Origin: Castellaniella sp034675905
GTDB lineage: Bacteria; Pseudomonadota; Gammaproteobacteria; Burkholderiales; Burkholderiaceae_B
Length of the DNA: 64,000 nt
Direction: 5' to 3'
Assembly: GCF_034675905.1 (NCBI RefSeq)
Contig: NZ_JAUCCV010000002.1
Coordinates: 496,001-560,000 of the forward strand
Under the pieces are notes generated by a model, which was not told the DNA's origin, made no database searches, and worked only from the letters and a program-made list of their open reading frames with translations. Positions 54,452-62,237 of the stretch are shown here, in pieces. The position numbers were made by a program, and so were the translations under genes. Each line of letters begins with the position of its first letter. Position 1 is the stretch's first letter.

Positions 54452-54692
54452 GTTTCTGCTGTGGGCGGTCATCATCCTGGCCGTCCTGTTCGTTTCACGC
54501 GTCCTCAGCCATCAAAAAGCCAACGCCCGGCAGGCGGCAGCCCGCCGCCAGGACGTCGAATCCCGCGATGCTGCCGAATCCATGGTGCGCTGCGCCCACT
54601 GTCATATCTTTCTGCCCCGATCCGAGGCCTATATGAGCCAAGGCAAGACCTGGTGCAGTGCGGATCATGCGCGGTTGGGGCTGAGGAAGTGA
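54444..54692 (+). CDS. Small PP0621-family protein with zinc-ribbon-like cysteines
   Basis: 82-aa protein. One N-terminal membrane helix (FLLWAVIILAVLFVSRVL), a charged helix, then VRCAHCHIFLPRSEAYMSQG with KTWCSADHARL. CxxC and a later CxxxH suggest one bound metal. The start is a TTG at 54444 inside the ypjD end. Function unknown. The stop overlaps the ampD start by TGA/GTG. Confidence 0.85.
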   Translation: MGKFLLWAVIILAVLFVSRVLSHQKANARQAAARRQDVESRDAAESMVRCAHCHIFLPRSEAYMSQGKTWCSADHARLGLRK

Positions 54693-55291
54693 ACAGGGCG
54701 GGCCCGTCTGCTGGCAACTCGGCGGGCGCCGCCTGCGACCTGACGATCCAGCCGGACGGCTGGCTGCCCCTGATGGGCCCCGGCGTGCTGCGCCGCCCTT
54801 CCCCCAATCACGACCTGCGGCCCGGTGGCGAAGACCCGTACCTGCTGGTGATCCACAACATCAGCCTGCCGCCCGGCGTCTTCCAGGGCGACGCCATCAT
54901 CGATTTCTTTCAGAACCGGCTGGACATCAGCGCCGACCCCTGGTTCGAAAACATCCGCGATCTGCGCGTATCCGCTCATTTCCTGATCCGCCGCGACGGC
55001 GTGATCGTGCAGTTTGTGCCGACCGTGCTGCGCGCCTGGCATGCAGGAGTATCGTCCTTTGAAGGCCGCGAACGCTGCAACGATTTCTCCATCGGCATCG
55101 AACTGGAAGGCACGGATACCTTGGCATATACGGATGCGCAGTATGCCCGGCTATCTGAGTTAGCGACGGCAATTCAGGCGCGGCATCCGATCCGGGCTGT
55201 GCAGGGGCACGAGCAGATTGCGCCGGGCCGCAAGACCGATCCTGGGCCGGCGTTTGATTGGAATCGATTTGAACAAGAGTCCGCGAGGTAG
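54689..55291 (+). CDS. ampD: 1,6-anhydro-N-acetylmuramyl-L-alanine amidase AmpD
   Basis: Cytoplasmic zinc amidase of cell-wall recycling that frees anhydroMurNAc from muropeptides and so keeps AmpR-type beta-lactamase induction low. The 200-aa protein has LLVIHNISLPPGVF (first His ligand), VSAHFLIRRDGVIVQFVPTV, AWHAGVSSFEGRERCNDFSI with GIELEGTD, and VQGHEQIAPGRKTDPGPAFD with the distal His, Lys and Asp. Start GTG at 54689. Confidence 0.93.
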   Translation: MNRAGPSAGNSAGAACDLTIQPDGWLPLMGPGVLRRPSPNHDLRPGGEDPYLLVIHNISLPPGVFQGDAIIDFFQNRLDISADPWFENIRDLRVSAHFLIRRDGVIVQFVPTVLRAWHAGVSSFEGRERCNDFSIGIELEGTDTLAYTDAQYARLSELATAIQARHPIRAVQGHEQIAPGRKTDPGPAFDWNRFEQESAR

Positions 55292-55293
55292 CC

Positions 55294-55716
55294 ATGAAAC
55301 CACGCATCAGCGTCATTACACTTGCAGTCGATGACCTTCAACGATCGTTGGTGTTCTACCGGGATGGATTGGGACTGGCGACCGAAGGCATTATCGGCGA
55401 ACAGTTTGCAGACGGCGCGGCGGCGTTTTTTGATCTCCAGCCGGGCTTGAAACTGGCGGTCTGGCCGCGCAAGAGCCTGGCCAAGGATTCCGGTTTACCG
55501 CTGAGCAAGGCCAGTGCCACGGAAATCAGCATTGGACATAACGTGTCGTCTCGGGCCGAGGTGGATGCGGTCATGACCCAAGCAAAAGCGGCGGGGGCGA
55601 TGATTGTGAAGGCAGCGCAGGATACGTTCTGGGGCGGCTATGCGGGATATTTTCAGGACCCGGATGGACATCTTTGGGAGGTGGTTTGGAATCCGGAGAT
55701 GGTACCTGGGGGGTGA
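55294..55716 (+). CDS. VOC (glyoxalase/bleomycin-resistance) family protein
   Basis: 140-aa protein with two beta-alpha-beta-beta-beta repeats: ISVITLAVDDLQRSLVFYRD and GYAGYFQDPDGHLWEVVWNP are the usual VOC motifs. A conserved Glu near the C-terminus (EVVWNPE) is a likely metal ligand. The substrate is unknown. It follows ampD directly, so it may share its transcript. Confidence 0.9.
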   Translation: MKPRISVITLAVDDLQRSLVFYRDGLGLATEGIIGEQFADGAAAFFDLQPGLKLAVWPRKSLAKDSGLPLSKASATEISIGHNVSSRAEVDAVMTQAKAAGAMIVKAAQDTFWGGYAGYFQDPDGHLWEVVWNPEMVPGG

Positions 55717-55859
55717 AATTTCTCCGGAGTTTCCAATGACTGGTTCCGGCCAGTAAGAGTCAGCCGTTTCCTTCACCAAGCTGCCCAGTAGCAGCCATTC
55801 GAGGCGGAAGCACGTACGGGATCCTGATCATGATGTCAATTTGGTCTAACCGTGTTGAG

Positions 55860-55865
55860 TATAAT
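55860..55865 (+). promoter_or_regulatory. Possible -10 hexamer before the small gene at 55924
   Basis: A perfect TATAAT about 58 bp upstream of the start codon. No good -35 at normal spacing is seen, so this is tentative. Confidence 0.3.
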
Positions 55866-55923
55866 TTGACGGATCGAGCGTAAAGAAGTTATTTCGGAAT
55901 CACAGCTTAGAGGGAAAAGGAAT

Positions 55924-56253
55924 ATGACGGTATTGGCAAAGTTCTTGTACGAAATAAAGCCGGGGCAATTTAACGACTTCATGTCAATTTTGGGCCAAGC
56001 AGCAGGCCCCGAGTTCGACGGTCCGATACTGCCAAGTTCCGTGCGCCTATTCCGATGCACCGTTCCAGGACCAGACACCAACTTCATTCAACTGTTTATT
56101 GAATATCCGGACATGGCGGCCTATGGCCGGAGAACCGATTTCGAAAACAATAATCTCAAGTGGAGAGCGCTATTCACCGAGCAACCCGATTCGCCCCATA
56201 GACTGATTTCCGTCGAATTGTTGTCCGAAATTGTGCCAAAGGCTCCCATCTAA
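55924..56253 (+). CDS. Hypothetical small protein (possible NIPSNAP/dimeric-barrel fold)
   Basis: 109 aa: MTVLAKFLYEIKPGQFNDFM, then FRCTVPGPDTNFIQLFIEYP and DMAAYGRRTDFENNNLKWRA. The pattern beta-alpha-beta with IKPGQFNDFMSIL resembles small ferredoxin-like or NIPSNAP-type dimeric barrels, but I do not recognise the family. AAGGA precedes the ATG. The DNA is noticeably poorer in GC than the flanking core genes, which suggests acquisition. Confidence 0.65.
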   Translation: MTVLAKFLYEIKPGQFNDFMSILGQAAGPEFDGPILPSSVRLFRCTVPGPDTNFIQLFIEYPDMAAYGRRTDFENNNLKWRALFTEQPDSPHRLISVELLSEIVPKAPI

Positions 56254-56416
56254 CAAGACGCCCCAGCCGACTGCAAGCCCGCTGCGTGGGTTATGACACT
56301 TATTGCTGGCGTCGGCAACCAGTTTTCCCGTAAGCGGACTGTCACGAATGTCGCTCCGGGGTAGAAAGCAGCCACTAGCACCAGCACAAGCTTCCCCCCT
56401 ACATACAAAGATCGCT

Positions 56417-56836
56417 ATGAAAGACTTTGCTCGCGCAAATTTTGTAGATATTGAGGAAGTCATCCCTACGCGCCCTGGCATATATGGAATTTACACCTTG
56501 GATAATACCCCACTGAAAGTGGGCATCAGTGTAAATCTTAGGCGACGCCTTCGGCAACACAAGGAATCGAAACAAAAATACCTGTCGCTTCGTCCCAATG
56601 GATGCTGGGAAAATCCGGCAGACGTCAAAAGCACACGTTCGATCCTAGCCAAACATCTTTATTTCTGGGCGGCAGACGGCTTTAACCTAAAATGCGAGAC
56701 AGACCGTCAACGGTATCTTCTCGATAATTGCTATATTCTGTTCAAAACAACAGAAAGCAGGGAAGAAGCTCGAGAAATAGAGAAGCGGTTGGAGGCGACC
56801 GGAGGATTTCAATTCGTCGGGCGCACTACACAATAA
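56417..56836 (+). CDS. GIY-YIG domain protein
   Basis: 139-aa protein with an N-terminal GIY-YIG nuclease-like core: PGIYGIYTLDNTPLKVGISV then NLRRRLRQHKESKQ. The GIY motif is clear; the second motif reads KVGIS rather than YIG, and the conserved Arg (NLRRRLRQH) is present. A C-terminal helix bearing Glu (LDNCYILFKTTESREEAREI) may hold the metal-binding Glu. It stands alone and its role (DNA repair remnant, mobile element cargo) is unknown. Lower-GC DNA than its neighbours. Confidence 0.75.
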   Translation: MKDFARANFVDIEEVIPTRPGIYGIYTLDNTPLKVGISVNLRRRLRQHKESKQKYLSLRPNGCWENPADVKSTRSILAKHLYFWAADGFNLKCETDRQRYLLDNCYILFKTTESREEAREIEKRLEATGGFQFVGRTTQ

Positions 56837-56843
56837 CGTCTGC

Positions 56844-56935
56844 CGCGAGATGCTGGAACACAGCATCTTCTCGTTTGGAGAAGATGCGTCCGTCAGTTAC
56901 GCGGACATTGCGCAGATGCCAAGCAAGAAGTAGGA
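56844..56935 (+). pseudogene. 3' remnant of an isocitrate lyase/PEP mutase family gene
   Basis: Reads EMLEHSIFSFGEDASVSYAD then IAQMPSKK and stop. It closely matches the C-terminus of the intact gene ending at 61877 (EMLEHGAFTFGEDAVSYADI then AQMLSKK), and the similarity continues past the stop. Only the last 29 codons or so exist; no upstream part is found. Confidence 0.85.
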
Positions 56936-56966
56936 TGCGCAACGCACTGCACTGTCATCTCCATCC
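56844..56966 (+). repeat. Direct repeat copy A (lyase 3' end plus downstream)
   Basis: 123 bp similar to 61791-61910 in the same orientation, with a 3-bp in-frame length difference and about 15 substitutions. The two copies flank roughly 5 kb of sequence. Confidence 0.88.
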
Positions 56967-56985
56967 ATACCTTCTTGCCTGCACC

Positions 56986-57597
56986 ATGCCGAAACCCTTT
57001 TCCATGATCCGCGAATTCAAATTGGCCGACTGGTTCACGCTGGGTAACGCCATGTCGGGCACAGGGGCGCTGTTCTGCATGATGTCCTTTATCGCGGAAG
57101 GCGACATCGTTCAGGTGTACTTCGCCTGCGGACTGGTGCTGTCCGCACTGGTATTCGACGTCCTGGATGGGCGCATCGCCCGCTGGCGGCGGTGTTCTTC
57201 GGAACTGGGACGCGAACTGGATTCGCTCGCAGACGTCATATCCTTTGGCGTGACGCCGGCCATCATCGCGTACGGTTTGGGGATGAGCAGCCTCTGGGAT
57301 CGTGTGCTGCTGGGATACTTCATCGCCTGCGGCGTCTCGCGCCTGGCGCGATACAACATCACCACAGAATCGCTCTCCAACGATGCTGGCAAGGTGACGC
57401 ATTTCGAGGGCACGCCTATCCCCACATCCTTCGCCCTGGTCATCATGCTGGGCATTGCTGCAGCCAATGGCGCATGGGGACCGAACCTGTGGGGCGGCAG
57501 CGTCGACATCCTGGGTTACGCGCTGCATCCGCTGACGCTCAGTTTTGGCCTGTCCGGGTCGCTGATGATCAGCCGGATACGCATTCCGAAACCTTAA
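56986..57597 (+). CDS. CDP-alcohol phosphatidyltransferase (PssA-like)
   Basis: 203-aa integral membrane enzyme of phospholipid synthesis. The catalytic signature is visible as DGRIARW, then G-R-E-L-D-S-L-A-D (LDGRIARWRRCSSELGREL with DSLADVISFG), fitting DGxxAR...GxxxDxxxD. WFTLGNAMSGTGALFCMMSF and GTPIPTSFALVIMLGI are typical of phosphatidylserine synthase-like members. The alcohol used (serine or other) is inferred only. It begins 20 bp after repeat copy A, inside the low-GC accessory stretch. Confidence 0.85.
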   Translation: MPKPFSMIREFKLADWFTLGNAMSGTGALFCMMSFIAEGDIVQVYFACGLVLSALVFDVLDGRIARWRRCSSELGRELDSLADVISFGVTPAIIAYGLGMSSLWDRVLLGYFIACGVSRLARYNITTESLSNDAGKVTHFEGTPIPTSFALVIMLGIAAANGAWGPNLWGGSVDILGYALHPLTLSFGLSGSLMISRIRIPKP

Positions 57598-57664
57598 GCT
57601 CGATCCTGCCGGCTGCGATATATCTCTTTAACGAACCGCTTTATCCTCAAAATCAGGTAATTCC

Positions 57665-58645
57665 ATTTCCACATCACCAACATCTACCAGAAAGACGGCC
57701 CGGCTCCATCCACGCAACCGCCATCAAGGCCGTTACGACTTTGACGCGCTCATCAAAGAAACACCCGAACTGGCCGCTTTCGTCTTCTTGAATCCGCACG
57801 GCGATGAAAGCATCAATTTCGTCGACCCTATCGCAGTCAAGACCCTGAATCGCGCCTTATTAAAATCCTTTTACGGCATCGAGCATTGGGATATTCCTGC
57901 AAATTATCTATGCCCTCCTATTCCGGGCCGTGCCGATTACCTGCACTATCTGGCCGATTTGCTGGCCGACAACAATACGGGAATCATTCCCCGTGGCGCC
58001 GCAGTACGCGTCCTGGACATTGGCGTGGGTGCAAACGTCATCTATCCCTTAATTGGTCATGCCGAATACGGGTGGCGCTTCTTAGGGTCGGATATCGATG
58101 CTAATGCACTGGCATCTGCGCGAGCCATTATTCACGCCAATCATGACTTATCTACAGCAATCAAATTACGTCAACAAAAATCGCACAAGCGTATTTTTCA
58201 GGGCTTGCTGAGCGCAAACGACCATTTTGACCTTACGCTGTGCAACCCTCCCTTCCATCAATCTCAGGAAGACGCATTAAGCGGCACCCGACGTAAATGG
58301 CGGGGCCTAGGCAAGACTATGCCAAAGCAAAAGACTGCCGTGTTGAATTTTGGCGGACAAAACACTGAACTGTGGTGCGAGGGTGGCGAAGCGCTCTTTA
58401 TCCGCAACATGATAGAAGAGAGCGCAACCATCAGCAGCCAAGTGCTTTGGTTCAGTACCTTGGTGTCCAAAGCGTCTAATGTGCCCAGTGTGTTGCATGC
58501 CCTAAGGAAAGTTAATGCGCTTGATGTACGCACCGTGGAAATGACGCAGGGGCAAAAGAAAAGTCGCTTCGTTGCCTGGACGTTTCTAAACGCCGCGGCA
58601 CAAGCGACTTGGCGCAATGAACGCTGGGGCCACCAGGGCGGGTAG
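57665..58645 (+). CDS. rlmF: 23S rRNA (adenine-1618-N6)-methyltransferase RlmF, start unclear
   Basis: RlmF methylates A1618 of 23S rRNA. The family N-terminus RLHPRNRHQGRYDFDALIKE is in frame from 57701. It is followed by LDIGVGANVIYPLIGHAEYG with WRFLGSDIDANALASA (SAM), LTLCNPPFHQSQEDALSGTR (NPPF catalytic motif) and LNFGGQNTELWCEGGEALFI. No ATG, GTG or TTG lies between the upstream stop (57629) and the TTG at 57788, which is too late. An ATT at 57665, 7 nt after AGGT, is a possible start. Otherwise the 5' end is damaged. Confidence 0.88.
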   Translation: MSTSPTSTRKTARLHPRNRHQGRYDFDALIKETPELAAFVFLNPHGDESINFVDPIAVKTLNRALLKSFYGIEHWDIPANYLCPPIPGRADYLHYLADLLADNNTGIIPRGAAVRVLDIGVGANVIYPLIGHAEYGWRFLGSDIDANALASARAIIHANHDLSTAIKLRQQKSHKRIFQGLLSANDHFDLTLCNPPFHQSQEDALSGTRRKWRGLGKTMPKQKTAVLNFGGQNTELWCEGGEALFIRNMIEESATISSQVLWFSTLVSKASNVPSVLHALRKVNALDVRTVEMTQGQKKSRFVAWTFLNAAAQATWRNERWGHQGG

Positions 58646-58709
58646 AAGCAATAATGGCTCACCCGGTCTGCGTGATATCGCCAAAGGCTATCCTCCGGGC
58701 CGGATGGCC

Positions 58710-59321
58710 TTACATCGCTGACGGCGCCTTCTTGAACAGGTCCTGGAAAATTAACGGCCCCCAGGTATTGTTCCGTGCGTGCACAAGCACACCACCCTCT
58801 TCGAGCTTCCCAAGATTGATAGGTGAAAAACCGAGTTGCTCGGCGAGGGCCGCCACGGACGCTGCTGCGTCCTCATCGTCGCTCGTCAGGAACACGACTC
58901 TTCTACCGCCCTGTACGACCGGATCTTGCTCAAGAACGGCAGCCGCCAAATGGTTGAAGCCCTTAACCAATCTTCCTCCCGTGAAAGCCTGTGCGACGAG
59001 TTTGGAAGATGGCCGTCCCTCCAGTTCCTCAGGGGACACGCCATAGGTATTGGTCACGTCAATGATGATCTTTCCCTCCCAGCTCGGCAGCGCTTTCGCG
59101 ACATCCCTGTGTGACTCGTAGCGGACAGCCAAAAAGACGATGTCCGCCTTGACCGCTTCCGCCAGTGTGTTGGGAATGATGCCGGGCCCGATCGCAGCCG
59201 CAGCGGATGCAAAGCTTTCCGGGTCGCGAGTAGTTGCAATGGATACCTCGATACCGTTTCGGGCAAACGCCTTGGCCAGAGCCTGGCCGATCTGGCCGAA
59301 GCCAATAATTGCATAGCTCAT
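58710..59321 (-). CDS. NADPH-dependent F420-reductase-like / NAD(P)-binding oxidoreductase
   Basis: 203-aa Rossmann-fold protein of the NPD/F420 oxidoreductase family: MSYAIIGFGQIGQALAKAFA, then ADIVFLAVRYESHRDVAKAL and GKIIIDVTNTYGVSPEELEG. GGRLVKGFNHLAAAVLEQDP and VVFLTSDDEDAAASVAALAE complete it. In non-actinobacteria such enzymes probably use NADP without F420; the partner is unknown. Its ATG overlaps the stop of the decayed SDR gene, so they formed an operon. Confidence 0.87.
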   Translation of the reverse strand: MSYAIIGFGQIGQALAKAFARNGIEVSIATTRDPESFASAAAAIGPGIIPNTLAEAVKADIVFLAVRYESHRDVAKALPSWEGKIIIDVTNTYGVSPEELEGRPSSKLVAQAFTGGRLVKGFNHLAAAVLEQDPVVQGGRRVVFLTSDDEDAAASVAALAEQLGFSPINLGKLEEGGVLVHARNNTWGPLIFQDLFKKAPSAM

Positions 59322-59908
59322 CTGTTCTCCTTAGGTTTGTGCCAGGCCGCCATCGCGGCGACCTCGCTGGCGGTATAGCTGCTGTCCTGGCGGAGGGCGC
59401 CGCCGCCCCGAGTTCCGCCGGTTCGGCCATTTGGGTTATGAGGCGAGACCCTCATGCCCTTCGCCCCCGCCGCTTTCGCGTTCGTGCAGTCGGGCGACAG
59501 CCGTTCCCGGATGCCGGTGCCCTTAGGTTCAGGTCCTGGTTACGCACCTTGCTCGCCTTTTGTGTTTGTTATTTTTTGGAGAGATCAAACCCTTCACATT
59601 GGTGTCGAAGATTTCGTCAATGTGCTCGGCGGTGATTTTGCCAAGCGGAAGAGGCTTCCCGTCCCGGATTGGAAAGACGATATCGAGGGTTCCGCGCTCG
59701 GCCTTCACCGCCGGGAGAGCCGGTCGAGGTCAGCCAGATCAGAGACCGAACCCTTCACTGGGGGGGATTGGGCCGGGGTTCAGCCAAGGGGGGCCAACGC
59801 TTCCTGCCGGGGGGGAAGAAGAAAAAAAAACCCCCCCCCAAAAAATTTTGGCCAATGCCGGTTGCGCCGCCGGTGATCACGGCGCTCTTTCCATTCAATC
59901 TGTTCATG
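59318..59908 (-). pseudogene. Short-chain dehydrogenase/reductase, decayed
   Basis: The start MNRLNGKSAVITGGATGIG is a normal SDR N-terminus with the TGxxxGIG cofactor loop. It then breaks up at long A, C and G runs (59757-59850). Further pieces appear in different phases: DLADLDRL, AVKAERGTLDIV, an NVKGLI end at about 59581, and finally DSSYTASEVAAMAAW before a TGA at 59318, which matches the SDR C-terminus (usual DSSYxTGxEVxVDGG). The gene is about 150 bp short of a 245-aa SDR and has several frame changes. Divergent from the LysR gene. Confidence 0.75.
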
Positions 59909-60020
59909 ATGTGTCGCCGGGTGGGCGTCCTTTGTTGAAACTGGAAATCAGTCTAGTTTCCTTGACTCATCAATACAATTGACGAAAAATTGCTTAATTA
60001 AATCTATTATCTAGATATAA

Positions 60021-60941
60021 ATGCTTGATAACGTCACCATCAACCAACTGCGTGCGTTCGTTGCGGTATGCGATCAGGGAAGTTTTTCGGGTGCGGCGCA
60101 GAAACTCAGGCGCGCACAGTCAGCCGTCAGCCACGCGATCAAGGCGCTGGAAAGCGCATTTGATGTCGAGTTGTTCGAGCGAAACACACGGAAAGCGCAG
60201 CTCACTGCGGCGGGGCACAGTCTCTTGCCGGATGCACGGGCGGTGATCTCACGCACGGAAGAGATGAAGAACCGTGCCAGTTCGATCGCCAGGACCGGGG
60301 CGCCACAGGTTTCAGTTGCGATCGATGCCTACTTCCCGCGTGCCCGCCTGATCGACTGCCTGCGGACACTGCAAGTGGAGTTCAGCACTGCAGTGATCGA
60401 CCTGCGGATCACAACCATGCAAGGCGGCGAAAGCCTGGTGCTAGAAAGGGAATGTGCCCTGGCTGTCACGATCGGGAACGTGCCAGAGGTGAGCCCGGAT
60501 GCCATCGAACGCCACTGGCTGTGTGAGGCCGAGATGGTGACGGTATCCGCGCCATCCCATCCACTCGCCGCGATACGGGAACCCATCCCGATGGACGAGT
60601 TTGGCAGACATGTTCAGATCGTCGTGACGGACAACCAGCCAGGAGCGGAAAAGACCCAGCAGGGTGTCGCCGGAAAACGCCAGTGGTTGGTCAATGATCT
60701 CGGCGCCAAGCGTGATCTTCTCAGGGCCGGCCTCGGTTGGGGACACCTGCCCCGGCACCTCGTCAGCGAGGACCTGGCGAACGGACAGCTTGTCGAACTT
60801 GAGCGCCGCGCCTGGCACATCGGCTCGCTCACATTCATGATCTCGCAGCGACGGGGGTATGACCTCTCCCCGTGCGAGTCGCGGATGATCGAGCTCCTTG
60901 GCGCATCGCATGCTACTCATGGACGCACGCCCGCTAAGTAG
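60021..60941 (+). CDS. LysR-family transcriptional regulator
   Basis: 306 aa. The wHTH is INQLRAFVAVCDQGSFSGAA followed by QKLRRAQSAVSHAIKALESA and LFERNTRKAQLTAAG, a textbook LysR N-terminus. The effector-binding domain (residues about 95-300) is complete. It is divergent from the SDR/NPD pair and likely controls it, with LTTR boxes expected in 59910-60020, an AT-rich spacer. Confidence 0.92.
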   Translation: MLDNVTINQLRAFVAVCDQGSFSGAAQKLRRAQSAVSHAIKALESAFDVELFERNTRKAQLTAAGHSLLPDARAVISRTEEMKNRASSIARTGAPQVSVAIDAYFPRARLIDCLRTLQVEFSTAVIDLRITTMQGGESLVLERECALAVTIGNVPEVSPDAIERHWLCEAEMVTVSAPSHPLAAIREPIPMDEFGRHVQIVVTDNQPGAEKTQQGVAGKRQWLVNDLGAKRDLLRAGLGWGHLPRHLVSEDLANGQLVELERRAWHIGSLTFMISQRRGYDLSPCESRMIELLGASHATHGRTPAK

Positions 60942-61052
60942 ATCAACGACAGTCTGTTTTCAGAGATGATCTATGACTGTTCAGGATCGATAGCTGACAC
61001 CCTCCACACATTGAACAATAATAAGACCATCCCCCCCAGCCCAGATACCCCC

Positions 61053-61877
61053 ATGCCCACCCTCTCCCAAAAAGCCCAAGCCTTCCACGCCCTGCACCAC
61101 ACCGACCGCGCCTTCATCATCCCCAATCCCTGGGACATCGGCACGGCGCGGCTGCTGGCGGGCATGGGCTTCCAGGCGCTGGCGACCACCAGCGCGGGCT
61201 ATGCCTATACCCTGGGCGTGTCTGACTATCATGTCACTCGGGATCAGATGCTGGCGCACGTGGCGGAACTGGCGGCGGCCACCGATCTGCCTGTCAGCGC
61301 GGACATGGAAGCGGGCTACGCCGACACCTTGGATGGCGTCGCGGAAACCTACCGGCTGACGGCGCAGACGGGGGCGGTGGGGGCCTCGATCGAGGACGCT
61401 ACCGGCAGGGATGACGATCCGATCTACGACCTGGCGGAAGCCGTGGACAGGGTCAGAGCGGCGGTCGAGGCGGTGCGGTCCCTACCCTACGCCTTCACGT
61501 TGACCGCCCGGGCGGAAAACCATCTGCATGGGCGCACGGACCTGAAAGACACGATCCGTCGCCTGCAGGCGTATCAGGAAGCGGGGGCCGATGTGCTCTA
61601 CGCGCCGGGGCTGCGGACTCGGGAAGACATCACCGCAGTGGTCAGCTCGGTGGATCTGCCGGTCAATGTGCTGATGGGGTCGCCGGGGATGAATTTCTCG
61701 GTCGATGATCTGTCTGGCATGGGGGTCAAACGGATCAGTGTGGGCAGCGCCCTGAGCCGGGCAGCATGGGGCGCGTTCCTGCGCGCCAGTCGCGAGATGC
61801 TGGAACACGGCGCCTTCACCTTTGGGGAAGACGCCGTCAGTTACGCGGACATCGCGCAGATGCTAAGCAAGAAGTAG
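61053..61877 (+). CDS. Isocitrate lyase/PEP mutase family protein
   Basis: 274-aa TIM-barrel carbon-carbon lyase of the ICL/PEPM family. FIIPNPWDIGTARLLAGMGF, TTSAGYAYTLG, PVSADMEAGYAD and VGASIEDATGRDDDPIYDLA are family blocks; the metal-binding Asp/Glu cluster sits in DMEAGY and SIEDAT. The substrate (oxaloacetate, 2-methylisocitrate or phosphonate) cannot be told. No neighbouring prp or phn genes. Start at 61053; an ATG at 60966 is in frame. Its 3' end is duplicated at 56844. Confidence 0.92.
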   Translation: MPTLSQKAQAFHALHHTDRAFIIPNPWDIGTARLLAGMGFQALATTSAGYAYTLGVSDYHVTRDQMLAHVAELAAATDLPVSADMEAGYADTLDGVAETYRLTAQTGAVGASIEDATGRDDDPIYDLAEAVDRVRAAVEAVRSLPYAFTLTARAENHLHGRTDLKDTIRRLQAYQEAGADVLYAPGLRTREDITAVVSSVDLPVNVLMGSPGMNFSVDDLSGMGVKRISVGSALSRAAWGAFLRASREMLEHGAFTFGEDAVSYADIAQMLSKK

Positions 61878-61910
61878 GATGCGCAACGCATTGAACTGTC
61901 ATCTTCATCC
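61791..61910 (+). repeat. Direct repeat copy B (lyase 3' end plus downstream)
   Basis: The 3' end of the intact lyase gene and 33 bp beyond, matching 56844-56966. See the remnant pseudogene. Confidence 0.88.
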
Positions 61911-61961
61911 CGACTGCCTGACGGTGACAGTTGGTAGGATCAGCCGGACATCACGGTCAGA

Positions 61962-61978
61962 TTGCCAAAGTTTGGCAA
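61962..61978. promoter_or_regulatory. Palindromic operator of the second ParDE pair
   Basis: Perfect palindrome TTGCCAAA-G-TTTGGCAA, 28 bp before the antitoxin ATG. Its position fits antitoxin autoregulation. Confidence 0.65.
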
Positions 61979-62006
61979 ACCCGCTACGCTGGTCCTCATG
62001 GGAACC

Positions 62007-62237
62007 ATGAATATCTCGCTGCCCGACGCGCTGAAATCGTATGTGGACGATCAGGTCTCACAACGGGGATTCGGCACGCACAGCGAATACGTCCGCGACC
62101 TCATCCGCAAAGATCTGGAACGCCACCAATTACGCGATACTTTGCTGGCTGGCGCAGCATCGCCTCCTGGTACGCCCGTCGATGCAGCTTATTTTGACGC
62201 ACTGCGTCAGCGTATCCGCCAAAACACAGGCACTTGA
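62007..62237 (+). CDS. parD: ParD-family antitoxin
   Basis: 76-aa ribbon-helix-helix antitoxin: MNISLPDALKSYVDDQVSQR, then GFGTHSEYVRDLIRKDLERH, the classic ParD N-terminus. The C-terminal helix (DAAYFDALRQRIRQ) wraps the toxin. An in-frame ATG at 61998 is possible. Its stop and the toxin start overlap by one base. Confidence 0.93.
   Translation: MNISLPDALKSYVDDQVSQRGFGTHSEYVRDLIRKDLERHQLRDTLLAGAASPPGTPVDAAYFDALRQRIRQNTGT

Noticed and set aside
59454..59982. Several overlapping plus-strand open frames of about 90-140 codons
   Set aside because: They lie over the corrupted SDR gene, which is readable on the minus strand; the plus frames have no recognisable content.
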